Shown: piece after piece, positions 1 through 8,532 of the stretch
Layout of the letters: every line of letters starts with the position of its first letter
Numbering within the stretch: the stretch's first letter is position 1
Assembly: GCF_014845115.1 (NCBI RefSeq)
Contig: NZ_NKUI01000108.1
Location: 1 to 43,555 of the forward strand
Length of the DNA: 43,555 nucleotides
Reading direction: 5' to 3'
Origin: Methylorubrum zatmanii
GTDB taxonomy: Bacteria; Pseudomonadota; Alphaproteobacteria; Rhizobiales; Beijerinckiaceae
The notes under the pieces: model-generated
The model's input: the letters and a program-made list of their open reading frames with translations, nothing else
Database searches by the model: none
What the model was told of the DNA's origin: nothing
Program-made: the position numbers and the translations under genes

Positions 1-111
1 CCGTGGTGCCCCGGCTCGTCTCCCTCGACCCGGCGGCGAGCAGCATGGTCGGCGAGAAATCGTTGAGCACGAGGGCCGCCGGGTCGAGGGAGACGAGCCG
101 GGGCACCACGG
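1..111. repeat. 37-bp perfect inverted repeat at window edge
   Basis: Bases 1-37 and 75-111 are exact reverse complements, separated by a 37-base spacer. The repeat lies inside a minus-strand glycosyltransferase reading frame, which is normal down to about base 38 and then reads into the reverse complement of its own earlier codons. A perfect snap-back at the end of a sequence is typical of a chimeric contig end. A real inverted duplication is possible but less likely. Confidence 0.9.
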
Positions 112-397
112 CCGGGTTGAGGTAGAGGTTGCGGACCGAGGAGCGGTGCCAGCGCAGGCCCGGCAGCACCGCGTGCCGATAGAGCCGCGGCGGCGGCATC
201 ACCCATTGCCGGGCGCTCTCGCGCGGGGTGCAGGACAGGACATGCAGCGCCCGGCCGAACTCCTGCGCCAGCCGCTCGGCCAAGCGCTCGTAGAGGACAT
301 GGGTGTAGGGCGCGAGCGCGCCGGTCACCACGACCACGGGGTGCGCGCCGTCGCGGCCGTCGGACACGCTTTCGGACGGATTCGTGCCGGCTTGCAT
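2..397 (-). CDS. glycosyltransferase, N-terminal part (truncated at window edge)
   Basis: This minus-strand frame starts at ATG 397 and stays open to the window edge. After a short polar lead it reads HPVVVVTGALAPYTHVLYERL, the first beta strand and helix of a GT-B (GT1/GT4-like) fold. Near the edge is ALVLNDFSPTMLLAA, which resembles the strand-helix element preceding the acceptor site in GT4 enzymes. Such enzymes move a sugar from a nucleotide donor to a glycan or lipid carrier on the cytoplasmic face of the membrane. The deacetylase and flippase next door fit a polysaccharide biosynthesis locus. Only about 120 residues are reliable, because the last 37 bases belong to the inverted repeat. 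The exact family, sugar and acceptor cannot be read from this fragment. Confidence 0.6.
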   Translation of the reverse strand, partial: MQAGTNPSESVSDGRDGAHPVVVVTGALAPYTHVLYERLAERLAQEFGRALHVLSCTPRESARQWVMPPPRLYRHAVLPGLRWHRSSVRNLYLNPAVVPRLVSLDPAALVLNDFSPTMLLAAGSRETSRGTT

Positions 398-535
398 GTC
401 TGAACGCCCCTGAACGATTCCGGCCCGTGCGAGCCTGTCCGTCCTTACCGGATCGCGGAACAGGCTCGAAGCCTTGTCCTCACGCCCGCCCGAGCCGCCG
501 CGCGATCTCGGCCAGAACAGTCCCCAAGAAACGGT

Positions 536-1372
536 CTACACCGCTCCGGCCCCGCGCCCCGGCCGCCACACGCGCCCCATCAGGGCTTCGAGATCGGAGA
601 CCGGCCAGTGCGGCTCGACGACGTGGCGGGGCATCAGGGGCAGATCCGCCGCGCGGGTGGCATGGCCGCGCCGGGTGGTGAAAAAGGTGCAATAGCCGCT
701 CTCCAGGGCGAGGACCGGCTCCCGCTCCGGGTCGAAATCCTGGCCGGCGACGCCCCAGGGACAGGCGAAATGCCGGATCTCCCGGCCGGTGAGCGCGGCG
801 AGGTCGCGGCGCGAGCGGGCGATCTCGTCCGCCGCCTGCGCGTGGCCGAGCCGGCTCATCCGGGGATGCGTGGCGGTGTGGGAGCCGACATCGAACCCCT
901 CGTCGCACCAGGCCGCGATCTCGGCGCGGTTCATGTAGAGGCGCCCGCTGGCGGGGAGGGCGTCCACGCGGTCGAGGCCGGGCGGGAAGTCCGGCGGGGC
1001 GTCGATCCAGTCGCTGATGAGGAAGACGATGCCGGGAACGTTCAGCGCCTTGAGAACCGGTCGCGCCACCGCGAAAGTGTTGGCATAGCCGTCGTCGAAG
1101 GTGACGAGGAAAGCGCGGTCGCGGCCCCGCCAGCCGGCCGCGAGGCGGTCGGCGGCGCTGTCGGCGTCGATGAAGTCCCCGTGCCGGGCGAGATGGCGCA
1201 GTTGCGCGGCGAAATCGTCCTGACGAGCCGCCGGGATCTGGTGGTAGCACAGCGTGTAGAGGCTAGGTTCCGCATAGGACAGGGACTTGAACAAGGCACC
1301 GCCCCGGAGGGCGAGCTTGCGCAGAACGGGTGAGTCACGCACCGTCGTCTCGACCCAATCGTACATCCGCAC
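536..1372 (-). CDS. polysaccharide deacetylase (NodB / CE4 family)
   Basis: This 278-residue protein carries the NodB homology domain. Motif 1 is TFDDGYA at residues 91-97, giving the general-base Asp and metal-binding Asp. Motif 2 is SHTATHP at 164-170, giving the two metal-ligand His. The family removes N- or O-acetyl groups from polysaccharides using a divalent metal. I see no clear signal peptide in the first 30 residues, so it may act in the cytoplasm or be membrane-associated. It lies about 140 bp downstream of the truncated glycosyltransferase on the same strand and diverges from the FemAB-like gene across a 167-bp AT-richer gap that should hold both promoters. The likely role is trimming acetyl groups during exopolysaccharide or capsule assembly; the substrate is unknown. 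Confidence 0.85.
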   Translation of the reverse strand: MRMYDWVETTVRDSPVLRKLALRGGALFKSLSYAEPSLYTLCYHQIPAARQDDFAAQLRHLARHGDFIDADSAADRLAAGWRGRDRAFLVTFDDGYANTFAVARPVLKALNVPGIVFLISDWIDAPPDFPPGLDRVDALPASGRLYMNRAEIAAWCDEGFDVGSHTATHPRMSRLGHAQAADEIARSRRDLAALTGREIRHFACPWGVAGQDFDPEREPVLALESGYCTFFTTRRGHATRAADLPLMPRHVVEPHWPVSDLEALMGRVWRPGRGAGAV

Positions 1373-1539
1373 CTCAGCGCCCCTTCAACGGATACCGCAA
1401 GAATAGCTGCATCCCCTCGGGATTAATTTCTACCGCTCTTCGCTATCGATCGAACCTACAGCCACAATATTAAATTTCCGCTCCCGGCTCATCCCTTGCG
1501 GTCAAGCCTGGAGCGAGGCATGGCCTGTCTCCTGCCGGG

Positions 1540-2565
1540 ATGGCCGGCCTCAAAAGGATACTCGTTTTGGGTCATCTCACGGCCACGGACCTGACCGACG
1601 ATCCCAATTGGGACGAGAGGGTCTGGCGGCAGCCGGGAGCCAACATCTACGCCGCGCGCCGTTGGGGCGAGTACAAGCGCCGGGTCGGCTGGGAGGTCAG
1701 GCGCATCGCCGTCCTCGGCAGCGACGGGCACGCCCTGGCCTATGCGCAGTATCAGCGCCGCCGCTGCGGACTCGGCCATGTCGTCCTGGCCCAGGGTTGC
1801 CCGGTCCTGACCCGCGCGGGTGCGCCGCGGGCGGAGGCCGTGTTCCGGGCCTTCCTCGACCATCTCGGCCTCCGGCGCTTCGATCTGCTCGGGGTGAACT
1901 ACCAGCAGTTCCAGAGGCCGGAGGCGGTGCTGGCCCTGCTCGGCCACGGCTTCGCGCCGATCGTGACCGCGCGCATGCACACGCTGGAACTCGACCTCAC
2001 ACAGGGGCCGGACCGGCTGCGCGACCGGATGGAAGGACGCTGGCGCGACGTGCTGAGAGCGGCCGAGGCCAACCCGGATCTCGACACCGTCTTGCTGACC
2101 GAACCCGCCGCGCGGCTCGCCGCCTTCGACACGTTCAGCCGGTTCTATGCCGACCTGAAGCGGCGCAAGGGCTTTCGCAACACCCTCGACACCGCAGCCT
2201 ATCGCGACCTCGCCGCGGCGGACCCACATCTGCTGTTCCTGGAGGTCCGCGAGCGGGGGGAGCCGATCCTGGTCCGGATCGTCCACCGCGCGGCGGAACG
2301 CTGGACCGATTTCTACGTCGCCTCGAACGAGCGGGCCAAGGCGACGGGGGCCGGGCGCCTCGCGGTCTGGCGCCTGATCGAGTGGGCCAGGGAGGAGGGG
2401 TGCCGCATCCTCGATCTCGGCGGCATCGATCCGTTCGGCAATCCCGGCGTCTACGAGTTCAAGCGCGGCCTCTGCCGCGATGTCGTCACAGCCAACCCCC
2501 TATGGCTCTTCAGCCGGACCCGGCTGCTGCGCCGGGCCGTGACCGGCTTCCTGGCCGCACGGTGA
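1540..2565 (+). CDS. FemAB-like / GNAT-fold acyltransferase
   Basis: This 341-residue soluble protein ends with a well-conserved GNAT/FemAB-type segment: an ILVRIVHRAAERWTDFYVAS strand pair, then GRLAVWRLIEWAREEG and the motif LDLGGIDPFGNPGVYEFKRG at about residues 295-314. That last motif is typical of the peptidoglycan-bridge FemA/FemB/FemX superfamily and its polysaccharide-locus relatives, which transfer aminoacyl or acyl groups. In capsule and exopolysaccharide clusters such proteins are thought to decorate the glycan, but the donor and acceptor here are unknown. It is followed at once by the flippase: the TGA at 2563-2565 overlaps a possible GTG start at 2562, so the two are probably translationally coupled. 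An earlier ATG at 1520 is out of frame. Confidence 0.7.
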   Translation: MAGLKRILVLGHLTATDLTDDPNWDERVWRQPGANIYAARRWGEYKRRVGWEVRRIAVLGSDGHALAYAQYQRRRCGLGHVVLAQGCPVLTRAGAPRAEAVFRAFLDHLGLRRFDLLGVNYQQFQRPEAVLALLGHGFAPIVTARMHTLELDLTQGPDRLRDRMEGRWRDVLRAAEANPDLDTVLLTEPAARLAAFDTFSRFYADLKRRKGFRNTLDTAAYRDLAAADPHLLFLEVRERGEPILVRIVHRAAERWTDFYVASNERAKATGAGRLAVWRLIEWAREEGCRILDLGGIDPFGNPGVYEFKRGLCRDVVTANPLWLFSRTRLLRRAVTGFLAAR

Positions 2566-2579
2566 GCAGGACAGACTGG

Positions 2580-3896
2580 ATGCCCGACCCACACGCTGCC
2601 GCCCCCTCCCGGCGGGCCGGATTGCGTCAGCGCGCCGCCGGGCTCGTCCGACGCCCGCCGGCCGCGCTCGTCTCGCTGGCCGACCAGGGCGTCGTCAGCG
2701 GTTTCGGCTTCGCCAGCGGCATCGTCGCCGCCCGCCTGCTCGGCATCGCCGAATTCGGCCATTTCGCGATGATCCTGATCGTGCTCGCCTTCGCCCAGGC
2801 ATTGCACAACGCCCTGATCACGGCCCCGATGATGACCCTCGTCGGCGCCCGCAGCGGCGTCTCGCAGGCCTATGCCGCCAGCATCCTCGTGGGCGCCGTC
2901 CTGCTCTCGGGGCCGGGCGCGGTCTTCGTGGTGATCGCCCTCATGATCTGCGGGATGTCGGGCGAGACCCTGGTGGCGGCCTGCGCCCTGATGCTGGCGC
3001 AGAACCTCCAGTTCACCCTGCGCCGCCTGCGCTTCGCCCAGGGCCGGGGCGTGCAGGCCCTGCTCATGGACTTCGCCCGCGCCGCGAGCTTCCCCCTCGT
3101 CGCCGGGGCGATCTGGCTGAACGGCGCGACCATCGACGGCAACGGGTTCGTCTGGCTCCTGGCCGCGACCTCCTTCGCCACCTGTCTGCCGCTCATCGTC
3201 TCGGTCGGCCGGCCGATCCTGAGCCGGCCCGGCTCGGTGCAGATCGGCACCGTGCTGCGTCGGCACGTTCCGCTCGGGCGCTGGCTGCTGCCGGTCGTGT
3301 TCGTCACCTTCGTTCAGGAACAGCTCGTCTGGCTCGTCGCGGGGGCGACGCTCGGCCTCGAGGCGCTGGGCGGATTGCGGGCGGCGCAATATCTCGTCGG
3401 CACCGTGCTGCTGCTGCTCTCCGCGACGGAGAACGTCCTGCCGGTGGTCGCCGCCCGCGCCTATGCCGAGGGCGGCGAGACGGCTTTGCGCGCCTATCTG
3501 GCACGGACCGGGATGAAGCTCGGGCTGCCGATCGCCGCGATCCTGGCGGTGCTCTCCATCCCCGGCGAGACGTGGCTGACACTGATCTTCGGGCCGGACT
3601 ACGCGATCTATGCCAATTGCCTGCGGGTCCTCTCGCTCAGCGTGATGGTGGTGCTGGTCCGCGATCTCACCACCAATTATTTTCGCGCCAAGCAGAATAC
3701 CCGTGTGGTCTTCGAGTCGCTCTGCCTCAGCATGGTCGTGTCGGTCGCCCTCGCGGCACCGCTGATGGCCTATGCCGGGGTCAGCGGGGCGGCGGCGGCG
3801 GTGGGGGCCGGGCACCTGGCCTCCCTGGTCTATCTCGCATGGGCGGCGCGGCGGCACGCGCTGCCGGCGGAAGTCCGGCTCTCGCCCGGCCGGTAG
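2580..3896 (+). CDS. polysaccharide flippase (Wzx-like, MOP superfamily)
   Basis: This protein of about 438 residues has some 12 hydrophobic helices and almost no polar loops, as in oligosaccharide flippases of the MOP superfamily, which move lipid-linked glycan repeats across the inner membrane. The N-terminal part, LADQGVVSGFGFASGIVAARLLG then FGHFAMILIVLAF, matches the opening helices of Wzx/RfbX-like proteins. The start chosen is ATG 2580. A GTG at 2562, overlapping the upstream stop, would add six residues and allow direct coupling. With the glycosyltransferase, deacetylase and FemAB-like protein it forms the end of a surface polysaccharide locus. It converges on the patatin gene with only six bases between the stops. 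Confidence 0.8.
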   Translation: MPDPHAAAPSRRAGLRQRAAGLVRRPPAALVSLADQGVVSGFGFASGIVAARLLGIAEFGHFAMILIVLAFAQALHNALITAPMMTLVGARSGVSQAYAASILVGAVLLSGPGAVFVVIALMICGMSGETLVAACALMLAQNLQFTLRRLRFAQGRGVQALLMDFARAASFPLVAGAIWLNGATIDGNGFVWLLAATSFATCLPLIVSVGRPILSRPGSVQIGTVLRRHVPLGRWLLPVVFVTFVQEQLVWLVAGATLGLEALGGLRAAQYLVGTVLLLLSATENVLPVVAARAYAEGGETALRAYLARTGMKLGLPIAAILAVLSIPGETWLTLIFGPDYAIYANCLRVLSLSVMVVLVRDLTTNYFRAKQNTRVVFESLCLSMVVSVALAAPLMAYAGVSGAAAAVGAGHLASLVYLAWAARRHALPAEVRLSPGR

Positions 3897-3902
3897 GCTC
3901 GG

Positions 3903-4967
3903 TCACGGGCATTCGTAGACGAAGCGGCGACCGGTCGGAGAGCGGGAGGCCAGCCGGTCCAGCCCCCGCTCCATGTCGCGCCGGCCCGCCGCCCAGCGGT
4001 CGCGGATCGAGGAGGGGGAGAAGTCGAAGCTCTTCGCCGCGAGCTGGTCGGCTCCGGCGCGGTGGACGAGATGCAGGAGCGTCGCCACCGGCCCGTTCGG
4101 ATCGATCCGCTCGCGCAGGGCATAGAGGTGATCCAAACCGGCGATCGTGCGCCGGGACGCGCTGGCGAAGATCAGGTCGTTGGCCCGCTCCAGCACCGCG
4201 TCGAGGGAGCGGGGCGGATCGGCCTCCAGGGCGAACAGGTCGAGGGCGATGCAGAGCCGATCGCGTTCCGGCTCGGGGTCGAACAGCGGGTCGAGGGGGA
4301 GGTTGTTGGTGTAGCCGGCATCGCAGAGCAGCCGGCCGTCCAGCTCGACCGGCGGGAAGGCCGGCAGCAGGGCGGCGCTCGCCAGGATGTGCCGGGGCTC
4401 CAGGGGCTGGCGGGTGTTGTCGAAGCAGACCTCCTCGCCGGTCGCGACATCGACGCAGGCGATGGTGAGCCGCGTCTCGGCCCGGTTCAGCCGCTCGAAA
4501 TCGACGAGCCGGGCGAGGGTGTCCAGCAGGGGGGCATGGTCGAACAGGGCGACGTCGTTCGGCATCCAGGGCAGCGCCGACCACAGGCCCGGATAGCGGT
4601 GGCGGAAGATGTTCGGCCGCCCGTAGACCAGGGTCATCAGGGCGTGCAGGGCGTTGTAGTGCTGGCGCGGCTTGAGGAGATCGAGCGCGGCCGGAGCCGT
4701 GGGCAGGGTCGCCTCGTTCCAGAACCGGTGGAGGCGGGACAACCGGTCCTCCGGCGCGTTGCCGACCACGATCGCCGCCGTGATCGCTCCGACCGAGGCG
4801 CCCACGACCCAATCCGGCCGGATGCCGCGTTCCTGCAGAACCTCGTAGCCGCCGGCATGGTAGGCACCGAGGGCATTGCCGCCTCCGAAGACGAGGGCGA
4901 TGTCGCGGGCGGGGGGCGAGGATTCCATTCTCTGTACCGACCTTTGGTGTTGCGGGGCCGAGCGCAT
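3903..4967 (-). CDS. patatin-like phospholipase
   Basis: This 354-residue protein carries the full patatin catalytic set: the oxyanion loop GGGNALG (28-34), the nucleophile elbow GASVG with Ser58, and the catalytic Asp in DAG at 216-218. Patatin proteins are Ser-Asp dyad lipid acyl hydrolases. No signal peptide is evident, so a cytoplasmic or membrane-face role in lipid turnover is likely. The oxyanion loop has Asn where Gly/Ala is more usual. The start is uncertain: ATG 4967 gives a 13-residue non-conserved extension, while ATG 4928 would place the conserved core near the N-terminus; neither has a strong Shine-Dalgarno. It lies 66 bp downstream of the antiporter operon on the same strand and could be read through from it. 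Confidence 0.88.
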   Translation of the reverse strand: MRSAPQHQRSVQRMESSPPARDIALVFGGGNALGAYHAGGYEVLQERGIRPDWVVGASVGAITAAIVVGNAPEDRLSRLHRFWNEATLPTAPAALDLLKPRQHYNALHALMTLVYGRPNIFRHRYPGLWSALPWMPNDVALFDHAPLLDTLARLVDFERLNRAETRLTIACVDVATGEEVCFDNTRQPLEPRHILASAALLPAFPPVELDGRLLCDAGYTNNLPLDPLFDPEPERDRLCIALDLFALEADPPRSLDAVLERANDLIFASASRRTIAGLDHLYALRERIDPNGPVATLLHLVHRAGADQLAAKSFDFSPSSIRDRWAAGRRDMERGLDRLASRSPTGRRFVYECP

Positions 4968-5033
4968 GCCCGGTCGGCTTGGGAACCCGGCGAGCCCGGC
5001 CTGCGATGCATGGGCGGGTCGTTGTGGCGCCCG

Positions 5034-6788
5034 TCAGCCTGCGGCCTGTGCTGCGCAGGCGAGGGCGAACAGGGCGAGCCCGACCGCCATCCAGGTGACG
5101 TAATCCCCGACCAGACCGCTATGCAGCGCCCGCACCGCGCCGAAGCTCCTGCGTTCGGCCCGGGTGACGGCCCGGGCCGTGCCCCGCACGGCCCGGCGGC
5201 GCAGGAGGGCGAGGGCGAGCAGGGCGAGGGTGAGCCCGAGCGGGACGAGAGAGCCGAACTCCGCCTCGGGCAGGGTGAGAGGCGGGAGCGATGGATCGCG
5301 CAGGCGGGAAGCCGCCGCGCCGAGGAAGGGGGTCACCGGCCCGGCGGGCATCAGCGCGAGGAGGACGAGGACCAGGGCCGGCGCGGCCATCAGCCAGAGC
5401 GGGCGGTCGGCCTTCTCCCGCTCGCGCTCGGTCGGCGCCTGCAGTTCCGGCCCCGGCACGCCGCTGGCCCCCAGGAAGATCCGGGCGGCGGCGCGCAGGA
5501 CGGCCGCTCCTGTGAGAGCGCTCGCCAGCGTCACCACCGCCTTGGCCGGGACGGCGGCGGAAAGGTCCATCCACTGCGTCGCCCCGTGCATCAGCCCGAA
5601 CGGCAACCCGCCGAGCAGGAGGCCGCCGACGCCCATGGCGAGCGCGGGCGCCCACAGGCCTCGCCCCTGGCCGTAGAGCACGATCTCGTCGGCCGATTGC
5701 CGGAGCGCCAAGAGGATGCCGGCCACCATGAACAGGGCGCCCTTCACCAGCCCGTGGCCGACGACGTAGAGCAGCAACCCGGCCGTGGCGGTGCCGGTCC
5801 CGGCGGCGAGCGCGGTGAGCATGATGCCGAGATGGGCGATGGTCGAGAAGGCGAGCAGCCGCTTGAGATGACGCTGGGCGAAGGCCGTCAGCCCGGCGAC
5901 GAGCGCCGTGGCGAGGCCGAGCCAGAGCAGGAGGCCGCGCACCAGCGCCATCACCTGCGGCTCGCCGGAAAAGACCTGGGCCACCAGCTTGGCGAGGCCG
6001 AACAGGGCGAGGCTCACCATCGCATCCGAGAAGATCACCGAGACCGGGCTCGGCGCGACCGCGTGGGCGTCGGCGAGCCAGAGATGGAAGGGCAGGATCG
6101 CGGCCTTGGTGAGCAGGGCCGAGGCCACCAGCACGAAGCCGCCGGTCAGGACCGGATCGGAGCCGGTCCGGGCCACCGCCCGCCCCATGGTCGCGAAGTC
6201 GAAGGTGCCGGTGCGGGCGTAGAGCAGGCCGGTGCCGGCGAGCATCAGGAAACTCGCCAGCGCGTTGGTGACGGTGAAGGTGAAGGCCCCCTCCAGGGCG
6301 CTGCGGCCGAGAGGGTAGGCGGTGAGCGCGAAGGCCGCCACGCTCATCAGCTCGAACCAGACGAACAGGTTGAACAGGTCGCGGGTCAGGCAGAAGCCGA
6401 CCATCGCCGCGAGAAACAGCAGCATCAGCACCTGAAAATGCGCGTGCTCGGTGTCGAAATAGCCCCAGGCGAAGACGAAGGAGGCGGTGAACAGAAGGCC
6501 GCAGAAGGCGGCGAGCGCCGCGCTCGCCGGATCGGCCTGGAAGCCGATGCCGAGGACGATGCCGGGGCGCTGCGCCGCATCCGGCGTCCAGCCGGCGAAC
6601 CAGTGCCGCACCGGCCCGTCGAGGCTGTGCCGGGCAAGAAACGCGCAGAGCCCGCAGACGGCGAGCGCGGTCAGGATCGCGACGACCTTCGGCAGCCTCG
6701 GCGGCAGCCAGTGCGCCAGGGCCAGGAGCAGCGTCGCGACGCCGAGCGGCAGCAGGACCGCGACGGGGAGAAGGGCGTCGGGCGTCAT
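5034..6788 (-). CDS. mrpD: cation/proton antiporter subunit D (MrpD/MnhD/MbhH type)
   Basis: This 584-residue membrane protein belongs to the proton-translocating NuoL/M/N-MrpA/D family. It has FVWFELMSV with the conserved helix-5 Glu, LLTKAAILPFHLWLADAHAV with the helix-7 Lys, and GHGLVKGALFM with the His-x-x-x-Lys helix. These charged residues line the ion path in complex I and Mrp antiporters. It is longer than usual for MrpD (about 500). The extra C-terminus includes an amphipathic stretch and a last membrane helix after RALHSGLVGDYVTWMA, resembling MrpA/NuoL tails. The ATG at 6788 overlaps the TGA of mrpC by the sequence ATGA. It is the only NuoL-like subunit in the operon. Confidence 0.92.
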   Translation of the reverse strand: MTPDALLPVAVLLPLGVATLLLALAHWLPPRLPKVVAILTALAVCGLCAFLARHSLDGPVRHWFAGWTPDAAQRPGIVLGIGFQADPASAALAAFCGLLFTASFVFAWGYFDTEHAHFQVLMLLFLAAMVGFCLTRDLFNLFVWFELMSVAAFALTAYPLGRSALEGAFTFTVTNALASFLMLAGTGLLYARTGTFDFATMGRAVARTGSDPVLTGGFVLVASALLTKAAILPFHLWLADAHAVAPSPVSVIFSDAMVSLALFGLAKLVAQVFSGEPQVMALVRGLLLWLGLATALVAGLTAFAQRHLKRLLAFSTIAHLGIMLTALAAGTGTATAGLLLYVVGHGLVKGALFMVAGILLALRQSADEIVLYGQGRGLWAPALAMGVGGLLLGGLPFGLMHGATQWMDLSAAVPAKAVVTLASALTGAAVLRAAARIFLGASGVPGPELQAPTEREREKADRPLWLMAAPALVLVLLALMPAGPVTPFLGAAASRLRDPSLPPLTLPEAEFGSLVPLGLTLALLALALLRRRAVRGTARAVTRAERRSFGAVRALHSGLVGDYVTWMAVGLALFALACAAQAAG

Positions 6789-7165
6789 TCGAGGGAGGAG
6801 GGCGGTGGGCGCAGGGGGCGCAGAGCCTGCGGATCGAGGGTGCCGCGGCGCTTCTGCACTTGGATCGCGAGGGCCAGGAGCAGCGCCGAGACGGCGGCGC
6901 CCACGACGATGTCGGTCAGCACCAGCGCCTGCACCACGGGATCGACGGCGGGCGTGCCGGGCGGGTGGTCGTAGAAGACCGGTGGCCCGGCCCCGCGAAC
7001 GTAGCCGATCCCCAACAGCAGCACATAGGTCGCCGACTGGCATACGGTCAGGCAGCCGACGAGATGCACGCAATGGCGCGAGGTGGCAATGCCGTAGAGC
7101 CCGACGGCGAAGAGCCAGACGGCGACCAGCCAGGGCAGGGCATCCAGCAGGGACAGGGCGCTCAT
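6785..7165 (-). CDS. mrpC: cation/proton antiporter subunit C (MrpC/NuoK-like)
   Basis: This 126-residue protein has three hydrophobic helices and is homologous to NuoK. The segments FAVGLYGIATSRHCVHLVGC and VQALVLTDIVVGAAVSALLL match MrpC/MnhC/MbhG, the second being the 'QALVLTAIVIG' helix that is nearly invariant in the family. It helps form the interface between the large antiporter subunit and the small membrane module. After about residue 100 it has a charged Pro/Arg-rich tail. Its start overlaps the previous stop (ATGA at 7162-7165) and its stop overlaps mrpD, so the three genes are translationally coupled. Confidence 0.92.
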   Translation of the reverse strand: MSALSLLDALPWLVAVWLFAVGLYGIATSRHCVHLVGCLTVCQSATYVLLLGIGYVRGAGPPVFYDHPPGTPAVDPVVQALVLTDIVVGAAVSALLLALAIQVQKRRGTLDPQALRPLRPPPSSLE

Positions 7166-7968
7166 CGCTCCGCCTCATCGGGGAGGGGGTCTTCGGGGAG
7201 GGTGTCTTCGGGAACGGGATCGTCGGCGGGCTCCCGCGTCTCCTCCAGGAACTCGACGAGCAGGAGGCCGAAGCTGCCCGTCACCGAGAGCGCCACCGCC
7301 GCGTTCACCACCACCATCAGGCCGCCGGAATAGAGATCCTTCGGCTCGCCCAGCGGCAGCAGGTTCTGCAGGGCGGGATGGCCGGCGAGCAGGGGCAGGC
7401 CGGCGCAGAGCACGAACAGGACGGCGCCGCCCCCTTCCAGAACGGCGAGAACGGGGGGCGGGATCAGCGCCCGCCAGCCCTCGTAGCCCTCGCCGAGATA
7501 GAGCAGCAACAGGCCTGAGGCGACGATCACGCCGCCCTGGAAGCCGCCGCCGGGCGTCGTCATGCCGTGGAGGGCGACAGAGAGGCCGAAAAGCAGGGTG
7601 AGCGTCGCGGCGATACGGCAGACCAGCACCGTGGCGTCGGCCCGTGGCGTCACCGGCCGGCCGGGCAGGTGGCCGGCACGCTCGCGACCGCTCTCGCCCC
7701 GCGCGCCCCGCAACAGCACCGTCGTACCGGTGACGGCGCAGAGCAGCATGCCTTCCTCGCCGAGGGTATCGATCCCGCGCAGGTCGAAATTCACCGCCGC
7801 GACCATGTTGGTGACGTGGCGCAGGCCCGGCACCAGGGCGTTCATGGCCTGCCCCAGCTCCGCCTCCGGCGCGCCGAAGGCGGGCAAGGCGAGGGCGATC
7901 CGCATGACCGCCGGCATCAGGACCAGGGCCGCGAGCCCGAGCAGGACGAGGCGCTGGCGCGGCGTCAT
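7162..7968 (-). CDS. mrpB: cation/proton antiporter subunit B with N-terminal MbhE/MrpA-tail domain
   Basis: This 268-residue protein has two parts. Residues 1 to about 105 hold a membrane helix and then VNFDLRGIDTLGEEGMLL, the signature of the MbhE-like region normally found at the C-terminus of MrpA. From about residue 120 it has the MnhB domain, with SVALHGMTTPGGGFQGGVIV (GGGFQGG is the hallmark) and four helices. The C-terminal 30 residues are acidic and repetitive (E-P-D). It is therefore a fusion of what are MbhE and MbhF in the archaeal membrane hydrogenase. GAGGAGG lies at ideal distance before ATG 7968. This is the only junction in the operon with a real gap: 37 bases after the DUF4040 gene. 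Confidence 0.88.
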   Translation of the reverse strand: MTPRQRLVLLGLAALVLMPAVMRIALALPAFGAPEAELGQAMNALVPGLRHVTNMVAAVNFDLRGIDTLGEEGMLLCAVTGTTVLLRGARGESGRERAGHLPGRPVTPRADATVLVCRIAATLTLLFGLSVALHGMTTPGGGFQGGVIVASGLLLLYLGEGYEGWRALIPPPVLAVLEGGGAVLFVLCAGLPLLAGHPALQNLLPLGEPKDLYSGGLMVVVNAAVALSVTGSFGLLLVEFLEETREPADDPVPEDTLPEDPLPDEAER

Positions 7969-8005
7969 CGGGCCCTCCTCGCTTGGGTCGGTCCAGCGCC
8001 GTAGG

Positions 8006-8251
8006 TCATCGCTTGGCACGGTCCATGGCGATGGCCGCGAGCGTGGCCAGGAACAGCAGGGGCGTGATCGCGGTGCCGACGGCGATCTCCGAGAGCGCGA
8101 CGTCGGGCGCCTGGAGCGCGAGGAACAGCAGGCCGAGCACGAGGCCGTTGCCGGACAGGGCGAAGACCTGCCGCCGCGGATCGCGGGCCAGCACCACGAG
8201 CAGGCCGGACAGGGCGGTGAGCAGCAGGAGCGCGGCAACGAGCCCGGTCAT
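8006..8251 (-). CDS. DUF4040 / MbhD-like small antiporter subunit
   Basis: This 81-residue protein has three predicted helices. The segment LQAPDVALSEIAVGTAITPL is the conserved core of DUF4040/MbhD, where the 'APDVALTEA.VGAG' helix carries a Glu in the ion pathway. In classical Mrp systems this domain is part of the long MrpA protein; here it is free-standing, as in the archaeal Mbh module. The ATG at 8251 overlaps the mrpG stop. The domain identity is clear. What is inferred is that it replaces the corresponding part of MrpA in a complex without the NuoL-like half of that subunit. Confidence 0.85.
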   Translation of the reverse strand: MTGLVAALLLLTALSGLLVVLARDPRRQVFALSGNGLVLGLLFLALQAPDVALSEIAVGTAITPLLFLATLAAIAMDRAKR

Positions 8252-8532
8252 CGCCGCTCCCCGTCGCGGAGATGCAGGGCATGGCCGCTGACGTGGCTCA
8301 GCAGCGCCCCGACCAGCACCGTCGCCAGCCAGATCGCGGCGCATTTCAACGCCCGCGGCGAGAGCCCGTCGGTGAGCCAGGCGGCGAGCAGCACGGCGCC
8401 GCCCCCGGCGACGTTGACGAAGGTGACGGTGTGCAGCCGCTCCAGAGCCGTGCGCAGCCGCCAGAGGGCGAGCGCGGCGATCCAGACGGAGGCGACCGCC
8501 AGCGCGAGGCAGAGCGCGACCGGCACGGTCAC
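8248..8532 (-). CDS. mrpG: cation/proton antiporter subunit G
   Basis: This 94-residue protein has three hydrophobic segments. Its RLRTALERLHTVTFVNVAGG segment matches the 'R.pD.ytRlHAat' motif of MrpG/PhaG/MbhC, in diverged form, and is followed by helices and ALKCAAIWLATVLVGALLSH. It is a small structural subunit of the Mrp-type antiporter. Start and stop both overlap neighbours by four bases (ATGA), so it is translated as part of the chain. Confidence comes from both the motif and its exact position between F and the MbhD-like gene. Confidence 0.88.
   Translation of the reverse strand: MTVPVALCLALAVASVWIAALALWRLRTALERLHTVTFVNVAGGGAVLLAAWLTDGLSPRALKCAAIWLATVLVGALLSHVSGHALHLRDGERR

Noticed and set aside
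4062-6974. 970-codon plus-strand open frame
   Set aside because: It is antisense to the antiporter and patatin genes. The product is Gly/Glu/Arg/Gln-rich low-complexity sequence, the usual shadow in GC-rich DNA.
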